Notes: generated by a model from the sequence alone, not told the origin. A stretch of 39,052 nucleotides of DNA from Clostridia bacterium (GCA_029226955.1 JAQXZA010000001.1:1-39052); one strand, 5' to 3'; counted from the first letter of the stretch, positions 1-7,748 are shown. Numbers and translations: made by a program.

Positions 1-831
1 GTTGAGCAGATAATGAGTATGAACGGCGACAGACACGTTATTTTGCTTTCAGGACCTTCGGGCAGCGGAAAAACAACAACTGCAAAAAAGCTCGCCGATG
101 AGTTTAAAATGCACGATATTGATGTACAGCTTATATCTATGGACGATTTTTACCTTGGCATAGATTATGTTTGTAAAACACCCGACGGTAAGCCCGATTT
201 TGAATGTGTTGAGGCACTTGATATTCCACTTATACGCAAGACAATAGAACAGCTTGCTGAAACAGGCGAATGTACAATCCCGAAATATGATTTTACAATA
301 AGTCAGCGTTCATCAGAAACACAAGAAATAAAGCTGAGCCGTAATTCAGTTATCATAATTGAGGGTATTCACGCATTGAATCCGATATTCAGCGACGGTA
401 TGCCTGTTGATAAAGTTGTTAAAGTTTATGTCAGCGTAAAACAGGGAATAAAATCGGGCGAGGATTATGTTCTTACAAACCGTGATATACGCTTTTTAAG
501 ACGGGTTGTGCGTGATTACAGTTTCCGTAAAGTTCCGCCTGAAAATATGCTTGAAATGTGGCCTGTTGTGTGCGAGGGCGAAGTAAAATATATACGTCCG
601 TACCGTTACACAAGCGACTTTACTGTCAATTCAATCCATATTTATGAGCCTTGTATAATGAAGAATACGGCATTGGAACTTTTGCAGAAAATTCAAAAAG
701 ACAATCCGAGCCGTGAATATACGGACAGACTTATACAGTCACTTATGCGTTTTGAAAGCATAGATTCGTCGCTTATTCCTGAAAATTCGCTTATACGTGA
801 ATTTATCGGCGGCGGTTGTTATATATATTGA
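1..831 (+). CDS. Nucleoside (uridine-type) kinase, 5' end possibly cut by the window edge
   Basis: P-loop kinase of the uridine kinase/phosphoribulokinase family, expected to phosphorylate a nucleoside with ATP or GTP in pyrimidine salvage. The Walker A motif GPSGSGKTT lies near the start, followed by SMDDFY (the substrate-side acidic loop), the EGIHALNP segment, RRVVRDYSFR (lid region) and a terminal REFIGGG. These match the C-terminal kinase half of clostridial nucleoside kinases of about 550 residues, which carry an N-terminal TGS/ThrRS-like half. The first ATG is at 13, but the frame is open through base 1 (GTT GAG CAG ATA), so the true start may lie upstream and the protein may be either the long two-domain form or a short stand-alone form. 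The kinase domain itself is complete. The substrate cannot be read from the sequence. Confidence 0.85.
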   Translation, partial: VEQIMSMNGDRHVILLSGPSGSGKTTTAKKLADEFKMHDIDVQLISMDDFYLGIDYVCKTPDGKPDFECVEALDIPLIRKTIEQLAETGECTIPKYDFTISQRSSETQEIKLSRNSVIIIEGIHALNPIFSDGMPVDKVVKVYVSVKQGIKSGEDYVLTNRDIRFLRRVVRDYSFRKVPPENMLEMWPVVCEGEVKYIRPYRYTSDFTVNSIHIYEPCIMKNTALELLQKIQKDNPSREYTDRLIQSLMRFESIDSSLIPENSLIREFIGGGCYIY

Positions 832-852
832 CATAACAGCCGATATTTTTTA
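813..852 (+). terminator. Intrinsic terminator overlapping the kinase stop codon
   Basis: A 10-bp stem, CGGTTGTTAT (813-822) with ATAACAGCCG (833-842), has one G-T pair and is followed by ATATTTTTT. The kinase stop codon (829-831) sits in the 10-base loop. Confidence 0.7.
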
Positions 853-890
853 AAAAATTTATGACAGATGTTAATTTTACCGCAAACTCC

Positions 891-919
891 TTGAAGATTA
901 CATTCAAAGATGATATAAT
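891..919 (+). promoter_or_regulatory. Sigma-A promoter for the zinc-ribbon protein gene
   Basis: TTGAAG (891-896), a 17-base spacer and TATAAT (914-919). The start codon it serves is at 961. Confidence 0.75.
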
Positions 920-960
920 CTTTTTAATATATACGATTTTCAGAAAGGGAGATAAAAATT

Positions 961-1416
961 ATGGGTATTCTTGAAGACTTACTTCTTAACGCAAGAACAG
1001 CAGTTGATGCCGTAGGTAAAAAAGCAGGTAAGGTTATTGATGTTTCAAAACTTACTCTTGCGGCGGCTGACCTTAAATCAGAAATATCAAGAAAATGCGA
1101 AATTCTCGGACGCATTACCTATGAGGCAAAAACAACAGGCAAAAACTATGATAAAACTATTGATGAACTGGTTGAAAAAATCAAAGACCTTAATTCACAG
1201 CTTGATTCAGTAAATGATGTTATCGCAAATTCAAAGCAAAAGCAGAAATGTTCGGTATGCGGAACTTATAACGCAAAGGGTGCTGTTTTCTGCAATAAAT
1301 GCGGAGAAAGGCTTAATGCAAAGACTGATGCTGATGAACCGGCTGATACAACATCTTCTGCTGATAATATTGATTTTGCGGAAGACAGCTTTGATGACGG
1401 AGAAATCGGACTTTAA
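961..1416 (+). CDS. Small coiled-coil/zinc-ribbon protein
   Basis: A 151-residue protein of unknown specific role. Residues 1 to about 90 are charged and heptad-like, probably helical or coiled coil. Around residues 97-117 there is a CSVCG...CNKCG zinc ribbon with two CxxC knuckles, and the last 30 residues are strongly acidic (DEPADTTSS...AEDSFDDGE). The start is supported by AGAAAGGGAG about 8 bases upstream. The gene has its own promoter and terminator, so it looks monocistronic. Proteins of this layout (helical N-terminus plus zinc ribbon) are common in Ruminococcus-type genomes and are annotated only as zinc-ribbon domain-containing proteins. Metal binding is inferred from the four cysteines; no partner is evident from context. 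Confidence 0.8.
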   Translation: MGILEDLLLNARTAVDAVGKKAGKVIDVSKLTLAAADLKSEISRKCEILGRITYEAKTTGKNYDKTIDELVEKIKDLNSQLDSVNDVIANSKQKQKCSVCGTYNAKGAVFCNKCGERLNAKTDADEPADTTSSADNIDFAEDSFDDGEIGL

Positions 1417-1428
1417 ACTTAATCGAAA

Positions 1429-1462
1429 AGGCACTGAACCCAAAAATTCAGTGCCTGTTTTT
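1429..1462 (+). terminator. Intrinsic terminator
   Basis: A 10-bp stem, AGGCACTGAA (1429-1438) with TTCAGTGCCT (1447-1456), followed by GTTTTT. The next gene starts only 35 bases later with no clear promoter of its own, so some read-through is likely. Confidence 0.85.
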
Positions 1463-1496
1463 CAGATTCTGATTCATACCGAAAGGACGTGTTTTA

Positions 1497-3257
1497 TTGA
1501 TCAAAAGAAAAAAGGAACAAAAAGCACAATCCTTTTTACAGGGTGCGGCGGTGCTTGGGGCAAGTATGGTCATAGTCAAAATTATGGGTATGATTTACAA
1601 AATACTGCTCTCAAATATGTACGGCGGTGTCGGAACAGGTCTTTTTAACTCGGCTTATGCACTCTACAATCCGCTTTTTGCTCTTTCAACGGCAGGATTT
1701 CCTATCGCAATTTCACGAATGGTATCTGAAAGTGTAACTAAGAAACGTTTTCGTGATGTAAAACAAATACATAGACTGTCTGTGCCGATATTTGTAGTCT
1801 GTGGTTGTATATGTTTTCTTGCAATGGTACTCGGCAGTTTCATTTATATAAAAATAATCAATGCTGATAATGCAATATTTGCAATTCTGTGCCTGTCACC
1901 GACAATATTTTTCGGTTGTCTTATGTCAATATATCGTGGATATTTTGAAGGTATGCGGAATATGGTACCTACTGCAATATCCGAGATAATAGAGGCAGCC
2001 TGTAAACTGTTTTTAGGCTTTACAGCGTCATTTATCACAATGCAGCTTTGCCTCAACAGCTACGAAAATTCGGGATATGTACTCGGAGTGAAGTGCAGCA
2101 GTATAACAGAAGCGGAATCTGTCGCCATACCTATTGCAGTAGGTGCGGCAATTACCGGAATTTCACTTGGCTCATTTTTCGGATTTTTGTTCCTGTTCAT
2201 ACGCTATAAGCGTGGAGGTGACGGAATAACAAAGGAAGACCTCAGAAACTCTCCTCCGCCACGCAAAAACAGTGCAATAATTCGCACAATGGTAAGAACG
2301 GCAATTCCTATCGGTCTTGGTTCAATCGTTATGAGTCTTGCCGATATGATTGATTCAACATTGGTTCAGGTAAGAATCAACAACATTATGGAAACAAATC
2401 CACAGGCACTCCTTAATGTTTATGGTTCACTCATTCCTGACGAAATATATTATGCTAATGAAACCCATACTTATCTTTATGGCTGTTATGGCATATCACT
2501 GACGCTTATGATGCTTGTAACGGCTGTAACACAGGTTTTCGGAACAACCGCACTTCCGTCCGTTACTGCTGCGTGGACAAGCGGCAACAAAGCCCAGCTC
2601 AAAAAGAGTATGGAAACCGTTATGAGAGTAACCGTCCTTGTAACAATTCCGTCAGGTATAGGTATGTCAGTTCTTGCAGAACCGCTTTTGTCACTTATTT
2701 ACAACGGCAGCAGCGTTGCAAATGAGGTTGAAATAGGCTCAAAGGTTCTTGCAGTTATGGGTATATCCGTAATATTTATTGCAACCAGTACTCCGCTTTG
2801 CAGTATGTTGCAGGCGGTAGGGCGAATGGATATTCCATTGAAACTCTTTACAATAGGAATGATAATAAAAATAGTTGTCAATTATATTCTTGTTGGTATT
2901 CCCGAAATCAATATTCAGGGTGCAAATGTAGGCTCAATCGTTTGCTTTGGCTTTGTAACGATTATGGCAATGTTTTTCCTGTGCCGTGAAACAAAGGTAA
3001 TACCTAACTTTATGTCTATATTTGTCAAGCCGCTTATGGCATCAATAATGTGCGGTGTTGCGGCATATTTCTCAGAAATTCTTTTCGATGTATTTTTCAG
3101 ACAGAGAATTGCAACCATTCTTGCAGTTATTACGGCAATAGTTGTATATATTATTTTCCTGTTTGTGTTCAAGGCTTTTAAACGGGAAGATATTTTACAG
3201 ATGCCAAAAGGAAATAAAATTCTGAAAATACTTGAAAAAAGAAAACTAATAAGGTAA
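1497..3257 (+). CDS. SpoVB/MurJ-type oligosaccharide-lipid flippase (YabM-like)
   Basis: A 586-residue polytopic membrane protein of the MVF/MATE (polysaccharide biosynthesis) superfamily with about 14 hydrophobic segments. The N-terminal segment (GAAVLGASMVIVKIMGMIYK), the MYGGVGTGLFNSAY stretch and the AGFPIAISRM motif are typical of Firmicute SpoVB/YabM/MurJ-like flippases, which move lipid-linked cell-wall or spore-cortex precursors across the membrane. The start is TTG at 1497, with GAAAGGACG about 8 bases upstream. It stands directly before mazG, as yabM stands before yabN (mazG) in Bacillus subtilis. This supports YabM orthology rather than the vegetative MurJ, although the transported lipid is not determined by sequence. 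Confidence 0.88.
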   Translation: MIKRKKEQKAQSFLQGAAVLGASMVIVKIMGMIYKILLSNMYGGVGTGLFNSAYALYNPLFALSTAGFPIAISRMVSESVTKKRFRDVKQIHRLSVPIFVVCGCICFLAMVLGSFIYIKIINADNAIFAILCLSPTIFFGCLMSIYRGYFEGMRNMVPTAISEIIEAACKLFLGFTASFITMQLCLNSYENSGYVLGVKCSSITEAESVAIPIAVGAAITGISLGSFFGFLFLFIRYKRGGDGITKEDLRNSPPPRKNSAIIRTMVRTAIPIGLGSIVMSLADMIDSTLVQVRINNIMETNPQALLNVYGSLIPDEIYYANETHTYLYGCYGISLTLMMLVTAVTQVFGTTALPSVTAAWTSGNKAQLKKSMETVMRVTVLVTIPSGIGMSVLAEPLLSLIYNGSSVANEVEIGSKVLAVMGISVIFIATSTPLCSMLQAVGRMDIPLKLFTIGMIIKIVVNYILVGIPEINIQGANVGSIVCFGFVTIMAMFFLCRETKVIPNFMSIFVKPLMASIMCGVAAYFSEILFDVFFRQRIATILAVITAIVVYIIFLFVFKAFKREDILQMPKGNKILKILEKRKLIR

Positions 3258-3307
3258 AATACTATATTGTACGATAAATCTTATCAGTTCCGAAGGAGAG
3301 AGTTTAA

Positions 3308-4126
3308 TTGAACTTTGAAACAAAGGAAAAATACAATATTGATGACCTTGTTGAAATAGTAAAAATTCTGCGTTCACCCGATGGCTGTCCCTGGGATAAG
3401 GTTCAGACTCACGAATCAGTCCGTCAGGATTTTATCGAGGAAGTCTATGAAGCGGCAGAAGCTATTGACGAAAAGGACACTGAACATCTCAGAGAGGAAC
3501 TGGGAGATGTATTGTTTCAGGTTGTTTTTCACTGCGAGCTTGAAAGCGAGAAAAACAATTTTAACCTTGACGATGTGGCAGATGAGATATGCAAAAAAAT
3601 GATACTCCGCCACCCGTACGTTTTCAGCAGTGTAACTGCTGATACCACTGACGAAGTTCTCAAAAACTGGGACGCAATCAAAATGAACTCAAAATCCCAG
3701 AAAACCCCGAGTGAAGCAATGGACAGCGTTTCAAAAACTTTGCCGTCGCTTATGAGGGCTGAAAAACTGCAAAGCAAAGCTAAGCGTTCGGGGATTGATT
3801 CAAAAAATACCGATAGTGCGTTTCAGTCTGTTTCAGAAAACCTTGAATCATTAAAAGCTGCCATAGACAGTAATGATACTGAGGCTTACCAGAAAAAAAT
3901 AGGAGAACTTCTCTTTTCAACAGTCCGCCTTGCAAGATTTATCGGGGTTGACTGCGAAAAATCGCTGTATAATGTCTGCGATGAGTTCACGGATAATTTC
4001 AGATTATTTGAAAAATTTGTGGCTCAGAAAGGCATTGATATACAGAATTCAGATGTTGATACACTGAATGAACTTTGGAACGAATTTACCAAAAAAAGAA
4101 AAAACTTGGAGGAAAATCTAAAATGA
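3308..4126 (+). CDS. mazG: Nucleoside triphosphate pyrophosphohydrolase MazG
   Basis: An all-alpha NTP pyrophosphatase (272 residues) that hydrolyses (d)NTPs to NMP and PPi as a housekeeping or stress function. The first MazG domain (residues about 5-110) carries LRSPDGCPWDKVQTHESVRQ, then EEVYEAAEAI and EELGDVLFQVVFH, which hold the conserved acidic metal-binding residues. The second domain (about 150-272) is more divergent: at the position of the second EExxE motif it reads KKIGELLFSTV, so only the N-terminal domain looks fully equipped. The start is TTG at 3308 behind GAAGGAGAG. The stop overlaps the hup start by four bases (ATGA), indicating translational coupling. It corresponds to yabN, except that the B. 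subtilis protein also has an N-terminal methylase-like domain that is absent here. Confidence 0.92.
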   Translation: MNFETKEKYNIDDLVEIVKILRSPDGCPWDKVQTHESVRQDFIEEVYEAAEAIDEKDTEHLREELGDVLFQVVFHCELESEKNNFNLDDVADEICKKMILRHPYVFSSVTADTTDEVLKNWDAIKMNSKSQKTPSEAMDSVSKTLPSLMRAEKLQSKAKRSGIDSKNTDSAFQSVSENLESLKAAIDSNDTEAYQKKIGELLFSTVRLARFIGVDCEKSLYNVCDEFTDNFRLFEKFVAQKGIDIQNSDVDTLNELWNEFTKKRKNLEENLK

Positions 4127-4401
4127 ACAAATCAGAACTTATTACTGCCGTTGCAGAAAAAGCAGAGATTACTAAGAAGGACGCTGAAAAGGCAGTTTCC
4201 GCTATGCTTGATATAATCATCGAGCAGGTAGCACAGGGCGAAGAAATCCGTATCGTAGGCTTTGGTACATTTGAACGTCACGAAAGAAAAGAAAGAACAG
4301 GCTGCAATCCTCGTACAAACGAGAAAATCACAATCGCTGCTTCAAAAGTACCGGCATTCAAGGCTGGTAAAGCATTCAAGGATGCTGTTGATCAGAAATA
4401 A
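4123..4401 (+). CDS. hup: HU-family DNA-binding protein
   Basis: A 92-residue nucleoid protein. MNKSELITAVAEKAEITKKDAEKAVSAM forms the helical dimerisation half, and GFGTFERHERKERTGCNPRT is the signature at the base of the beta-arm, with the intercalating proline region. It binds and bends DNA non-specifically as a dimer. The ATG at 4123, behind CTTGGAGGAAA, is preferred over an in-frame upstream start at 4075 that would add 16 residues unlike HU. The start overlaps the mazG stop. HU between mazG and the S4 gene is the order seen in many Clostridia. Codon choice is clean, consistent with strong expression. Confidence 0.95.
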   Translation: MNKSELITAVAEKAEITKKDAEKAVSAMLDIIIEQVAQGEEIRIVGFGTFERHERKERTGCNPRTNEKITIAASKVPAFKAGKAFKDAVDQK

Positions 4402-4408
4402 TTTTTTT

Positions 4409-4436
4409 AAAACCGGTCGTATGACCGGTTTTATTG
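4409..4436 (+). terminator. Hairpin after hup, weak or attenuating terminator
   Basis: A 10-bp stem, AAAACCGGTC (4409-4418) with GACCGGTTTT (4423-4432), with a GTAT loop. The T-run continues as ATTGTTT. The S4 gene follows 30 bases later, so it may act as a partial terminator that lowers downstream expression relative to hup. Confidence 0.6.
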
Positions 4437-4466
4437 TTTAATGATTAAAGGGGAGATAGTAAATTT

Positions 4467-4712
4467 ATGCGACTTGATAAATATCTTAAAATATCAAGAA
4501 TAATAAAAAGACGTACCGTTGCAAATGAGGCTTGTGATGCCGGTCGTGTAACCGTAAACGGCAAAACCGCCAGAGCGTCCTATGATGTAAAAGTAGGCGA
4601 CATTATCGAAATATCGCTCGGAGCACACCCGATAAAAGCTGAGGTTCTTAACATCAACGAATATGCAAAAAAAGACGAGGCAGGTCTTATGTATAAAATC
4701 ATTTCAGAATAA
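4467..4712 (+). CDS. rqcP: S4-domain RNA-binding protein RqcP/YabO (HslR family)
   Basis: An 81-residue single S4 domain: MRLDKYLKISRIIKRRTVA, then the GRVTVNGK turn and VGDIIEISLG. In B. subtilis this protein (RqcP, formerly YabO) binds stalled 50S-peptidyl-tRNA complexes and works with RqcH in alanine tailing of blocked nascent chains. That assignment comes from family and gene order, since it lies between hup and yabP. The start is supported by AAAGGGGAG about 9 bases upstream. The length is normal for the family. Confidence 0.88.
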   Translation: MRLDKYLKISRIIKRRTVANEACDAGRVTVNGKTARASYDVKVGDIIEISLGAHPIKAEVLNINEYAKKDEAGLMYKIISE

Positions 4713-4714
4713 CA

Positions 4715-4743
4715 GAATAAATCACAGACTTTCAGCATAAAAA
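4715..4743 (+). promoter_or_regulatory. SigE-like sporulation promoter for yabP-yabQ
   Basis: GAATAAA (4715-4721), a 14-base spacer and CATAAAAA (4736-4743). The spacer ends in ACTTTCAG, which also occurs in front of the -10 of ylbJ at 32987-32994. yabP is a mother-cell gene in B. subtilis; assignment to SigE is inferred. Confidence 0.5.
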
Positions 4744-4783
4744 TTATTAAACTGATTTTATGAATGAAAGGAAAGTGCATAAT

Positions 4784-5068
4784 ATGCCGACAGAGGAAAA
4801 ACACCCTGTCCGTACAAAGCACAATCTGATACTTGAAAACCGCAAGCTGCTGACGGTTTCGGGCGTTTCCGATGTTTCGGGCTTTGATGAACAAAATGTT
4901 GTGCTTGTAACTGATATGGGGGAACTGACCGTAAAAGGCAGTAAACTCCATATAAATAAATTCAGTCTTGAAACAGGTGAGCTTAATCTTGACGGCGATA
5001 TTTATTCTTTGACTTATGCCGAGAATAAACAGACCGAAGGCGGATTTTTCTCGAAATTGTTCAGATAG
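4784..5068 (+). CDS. yabP: Spore cortex protein YabP
   Basis: A 94-residue YabP/YqfC-family protein. The body reads as short beta-strands (LILENRKLLTVSGVSDVSGFDEQNV...TVKGSKLHI...ETGELNLDGDI) and ends in GGFFSKLFR. The YabP family is needed for normal spore cortex formation and acts in the mother cell. Two in-frame ATGs exist; 4784 is preferred over 4760 because GAAAGGAAAG stands 8 bases before it. yabQ starts 11 bases after the stop, and a SigE-like promoter precedes the gene, so the pair is probably a sporulation-specific unit inside an otherwise vegetative cluster. yqfC at 32663 is a paralogue. Confidence 0.9.
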   Translation: MPTEEKHPVRTKHNLILENRKLLTVSGVSDVSGFDEQNVVLVTDMGELTVKGSKLHINKFSLETGELNLDGDIYSLTYAENKQTEGGFFSKLFR

Positions 5069-5079
5069 GGAGTGGGCAT

Positions 5080-5577
5080 TTGGAACTCACGCTCAGACAG
5101 CAGACAGAAGCATTTTTGTGGTCGTTTGTTCTGGGAATAATTGTTGCCTTGATTTATACTGTAATTTCTGTCATCAGAGTAATTTCACCTCCGTCAAAAA
5201 TTCAGCTTTTTGTCGGAGATGTGCTTTTTATGGTGTTTTCAGCGTTGCTTAATTTTCTTTTTGCGGTTGCATTTACTGAGGGAAATTTAAGATTTTATAC
5301 AATATTTGCCGAACTTATAAGTTTTTTTGCAATTCATTTAACGCTTGGCAGAGTGGCAAAAAAGACAGCACATATTATTTTTCGCTTTATTTCAGCCATT
5401 TTACGCAAAATTTCTTATCCGGTTATCAAACTTATAAATGCTTTTTTGTCTTTTTTGCGGGAAAAATGTTCTGTAATGTTAAAAAAAGCAAAAAAAATCA
5501 AAAAAGTACGCTTTTTTCCCTTGCATTGTCGATATAAGATGTTGTATAATGTTAATGATAAATCATCAGAACGATAA
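5080..5577 (+). CDS. yabQ: Spore cortex biosynthesis membrane protein YabQ
   Basis: A 165-residue protein with three to four hydrophobic segments (about residues 10-33, 45-65, 70-90) and the conserved early stretch LTLRQQTEAFLWSFVLG. YabQ localises to the forespore outer membrane and is needed for cortex synthesis in B. subtilis. The C-terminus is very basic (KKAKKIKKVRFF). The start is TTG at 5080 with GGGAGTGGG upstream. The DNA for the last residues also contains the promoter of divIC, so the 3' end has a double duty. Confidence 0.85.
   Translation: MELTLRQQTEAFLWSFVLGIIVALIYTVISVIRVISPPSKIQLFVGDVLFMVFSALLNFLFAVAFTEGNLRFYTIFAELISFFAIHLTLGRVAKKTAHIIFRFISAILRKISYPVIKLINAFLSFLREKCSVMLKKAKKIKKVRFFPLHCRYKMLYNVNDKSSER
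5521..5550 (+). promoter_or_regulatory. Candidate vegetative promoter for divIC, inside yabQ
   Basis: TTGCAT (5521-5526), an 18-base spacer and TATAAT (5545-5550), with divIC starting at 5608. It would let the division gene be expressed outside sporulation. An AAAAAAG-TACG-CTTTTTT hairpin lies just upstream. Confidence 0.55.
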
Positions 5578-5607
5578 CAGCATTTTATTAAGAAAGGTGA
5601 TGACTGT

Positions 5608-5943
5608 ATGCGTAAAAAATCCAATAAGGCTAAACCGTCAAAAAAATCAAGAAAAAAACGCAACTGGATTTTATATATTGCGGTGGTTGCCTTTTCTTTA
5701 TATATAGTTGTTACTATCGTTAATCAGCAAATACAAATCAGTAATGCAAAAACAGAACTTGAAGAACTTAATAATAAGATTTCTATTCAGAAAATCAAAA
5801 ATGATGAGCTGAAACAGGTTGCTGATGCTGTTGACAGTGATGATTTGGATTCTTTTTCTGATTATATTGAAAAGGTTGCAAGGGAAGATTTGGATTATGT
5901 AAAAAACGGTGAAGTTGTATTTATTAACATTGCCGGCGATTGA
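5608..5943 (+). CDS. divIC: Septum formation initiator DivIC/FtsB family
   Basis: A 111-residue bitopic protein: a basic cytoplasmic N-terminus (about 25 residues, RKKSNKAKPSKKSRKKR), one membrane segment (WILYIAVVAFSLYIVVTIV), then an extracytoplasmic coiled coil (QQIQISNAKTELEELNNKI) and a short C-terminal domain with the family's VAREDLDYVKNGEVVF motif. It forms part of the FtsL-DivIC-DivIB complex that activates septal wall synthesis. The start has AAAGGTGAT 8 bases upstream. The S1 protein gene follows immediately, as in B. subtilis (divIC-yabR). Confidence 0.92.
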   Translation: MRKKSNKAKPSKKSRKKRNWILYIAVVAFSLYIVVTIVNQQIQISNAKTELEELNNKISIQKIKNDELKQVADAVDSDDLDSFSDYIEKVAREDLDYVKNGEVVFINIAGD

Positions 5944-5963
5944 GAGGAGAAAGCGTAGTTAGT

Positions 5964-6431
5964 ATGGGTCTTGAAGTGGGAATGATAGCAGAGGGTAAGG
6001 TTACCGGTATAACAAAATTCGGTGCTTTTGTTGAACTCGAAGGCGGAAAAACAGGAATGGTACATATTTCTGAGGTTGCTCCGACTTATGTCAATGATAT
6101 TAAGGAATATCTGAAAGAAGGTCAGACCGTAAAGGTTAAAGTTCTCAGCATTGGTGAGGACGGAAAAATCAGCCTTTCTATAAAAAAGGCTCTGCCACAG
6201 CAGCAACGCAGACCGTCATATCAGCAAAATAAAAATTCTTCCTCACGCCAGTCGGCTCGTCCGGGGAATTTTGACTGGCAGTCATCAAAGCGTACTGAAC
6301 CTACAAGTTTTGAAGATATGATGTCAAAATTCAAACAGACCAGTGATGAAAAAATGTCAGACCTTAAACGTATGAATGAATCAAAACGTGGCGGATATTC
6401 AAGACGTGGCGGTAATCAACAGAAACAATAA
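5964..6431 (+). CDS. S1 RNA-binding domain protein (YabR-like)
   Basis: A 155-residue protein with one S1 OB-fold at residues 1 to about 72 (VGMIAEGKVTGITKFGAFVE, then GMVHISEVA and DGKISLSIKKA). A low-complexity, Gln/Arg/Ser-rich tail follows and ends in SRRGGNQQKQ, likely disordered and RNA-binding. The domain matches YabR and general stress protein 13-type S1 proteins. An in-frame TTG at 5940 overlaps the divIC stop, but the ATG at 5964 gives the start expected for the family, at the cost of a long spacing (GGAG 14 bases away). Its role is not established beyond RNA or ribosome binding. Confidence 0.85.
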   Translation: MGLEVGMIAEGKVTGITKFGAFVELEGGKTGMVHISEVAPTYVNDIKEYLKEGQTVKVKVLSIGEDGKISLSIKKALPQQQRRPSYQQNKNSSSRQSARPGNFDWQSSKRTEPTSFEDMMSKFKQTSDEKMSDLKRMNESKRGGYSRRGGNQQKQ

Positions 6432-6442
6432 ATTGATTTTTT

Positions 6443-6474
6443 CAGAGAGTCGGGTTCGGCTCTCTGTATTTTTT
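6443..6474 (+). terminator. Intrinsic terminator closing the yabP-yabR cluster
   Basis: A 9-bp stem, CAGAGAGTC (6443-6451) with GGCTCTCTG (6458-6466), has one G-T pair and is followed by TATTTTTTA. Confidence 0.88.
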
Positions 6475-6492
6475 ATAAAGGAAAATTCAACT

Positions 6493-7665
6493 ATGATAAT
6501 AAATGCTGAAATACATACAATGGACGACAATAATACCGTGATAAAAAACGGCTATATATGCTTTTCTGACGGAAAAATTTCCGCAGTTGGTGAGATGTCG
6601 GAACTCAAAAAAACTGACGATAACGTCATAGACGTAAAAGGCAGACAGGTCTATCCGGGTTTTGTGGACGCTCATACTCATCTGGGAATATTTGAGGATT
6701 CACTGACTTTCGAGGGCGACGACGGAAATGAGGACACCGACCCGATTATGCCACAACTTCGTGCCATTGATGCGGTAAATCCGTTTGACAGATACTTTGA
6801 CGAGGCATTGTCGGCAGGTGTTACAACCGTTCTTACAAGTCCGGGCAGTGCCGACCCAATCGCCGGACAAATTGCCGCAATAAAGACTTTCGGAAAACGC
6901 ATAGATAGAATGATTATCAAAGCACCTGTTGCAATAAAATTTGCACTTGGTGAGAATCCGAAATCCACATACAGTGACAAAAGTCAGACGCCTGTTACAA
7001 GAATGGCAACAGCATCACTTATCCGTGAAACTCTTGCAAAAGCAAAAAATTACTATGAGGACAAGCAGAATTATTTATCCGACAAAGAAAATTATGATAA
7101 ACCTGAATATGATGCAAAATGCGAGGCACTTATTCCGTTGTTCAGAAAGGAAATTACGGCACATTTTCACGCACACCGTGCAGATGATATTTTTACAGCA
7201 ATAAGAATTTCAAAGGAATTTGATATTGACTGTGTTATAGTTCACGGAACAGACGGACATCTGATTTGTGATGAACTTGTTTCTGACGGAATATCCGTTC
7301 TTTCAGGGCCTTTTCTGACGGACAGAAGTAAACCCGAACTCAAAAATTTAACCCCACATTCTCCGTCAGTTATGTCAGCAAATGGAATACCGACAGCAAT
7401 AATAACAGACCACCCCGAAACCCCGATACAATATCTTCCGCTTTGTGCGGCGGTTGCCGTCAGGGAGGGAATGGACAGAACACAGGCTTTACGTGCAATA
7501 ACAATAACTCCGTCAAAAATATGTGGTATTTCTGATAGGGTAGGTTCGATTGAAAAGGGCAAAGACGCAAATATACTTGTATTTGACGGCGACCCGCTTG
7601 ATATTGTCAATAAACCTGTTATGGTAATAGCTGATGCGAAAATTGTCAAAAATTTGTTGTTGTGA
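6493..7665 (+). CDS. Amidohydrolase, imidazolonepropionase-like
   Basis: A 390-residue metal-dependent hydrolase of the amidohydrolase superfamily (COG1228-like). A beta-sandwich N-terminus (MIINAEIHTMDD...GKISAVGEM) precedes GFVDAHTHLG (H61 and H63 of the HxH metal site), the ITAHFHAHRADD and IVHGTDGH histidines, and the catalytic aspartate region IITDHPETP. The C-terminus ends in the usual GSIEKGKDANILVFDGDP. The start at 6493 is chosen because AAAGGAAAA precedes it and homology-like sequence begins there; 39 extra upstream codons overlap the S1 gene and the terminator. The substrate is unknown: the context (S1 protein, HPF) gives no pathway, and a peptidase or cyclic amide hydrolase role is equally possible. 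Confidence 0.85.
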   Translation: MIINAEIHTMDDNNTVIKNGYICFSDGKISAVGEMSELKKTDDNVIDVKGRQVYPGFVDAHTHLGIFEDSLTFEGDDGNEDTDPIMPQLRAIDAVNPFDRYFDEALSAGVTTVLTSPGSADPIAGQIAAIKTFGKRIDRMIIKAPVAIKFALGENPKSTYSDKSQTPVTRMATASLIRETLAKAKNYYEDKQNYLSDKENYDKPEYDAKCEALIPLFRKEITAHFHAHRADDIFTAIRISKEFDIDCVIVHGTDGHLICDELVSDGISVLSGPFLTDRSKPELKNLTPHSPSVMSANGIPTAIITDHPETPIQYLPLCAAVAVREGMDRTQALRAITITPSKICGISDRVGSIEKGKDANILVFDGDPLDIVNKPVMVIADAKIVKNLLL

Positions 7666-7716
7666 TTTTGTATAAATTTAATTAGTAAAATTTTAATAAA
7701 AACTTTATGTAAAGTA

Positions 7717-7745
7717 TTTAAATTTTTTGTTTATAGTGTTATAAT
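7717..7745 (+). promoter_or_regulatory. Candidate promoter of hpf
   Basis: TATAAT (7740-7745) with a poor -35 (TTTAAA, 7717-7722) at 17 bases. The surrounding sequence is very AT-rich. The transcript would begin at or just inside the hairpin at 7749. Confidence 0.5.
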
Positions 7746-7748
7746 ATA

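Noticed and set aside
1214-1648. 144-codon ORF overlapping the zinc-ribbon gene and the flippase start
   Set aside because: It crosses an intrinsic terminator and two real genes in another frame and has no sensible composition.
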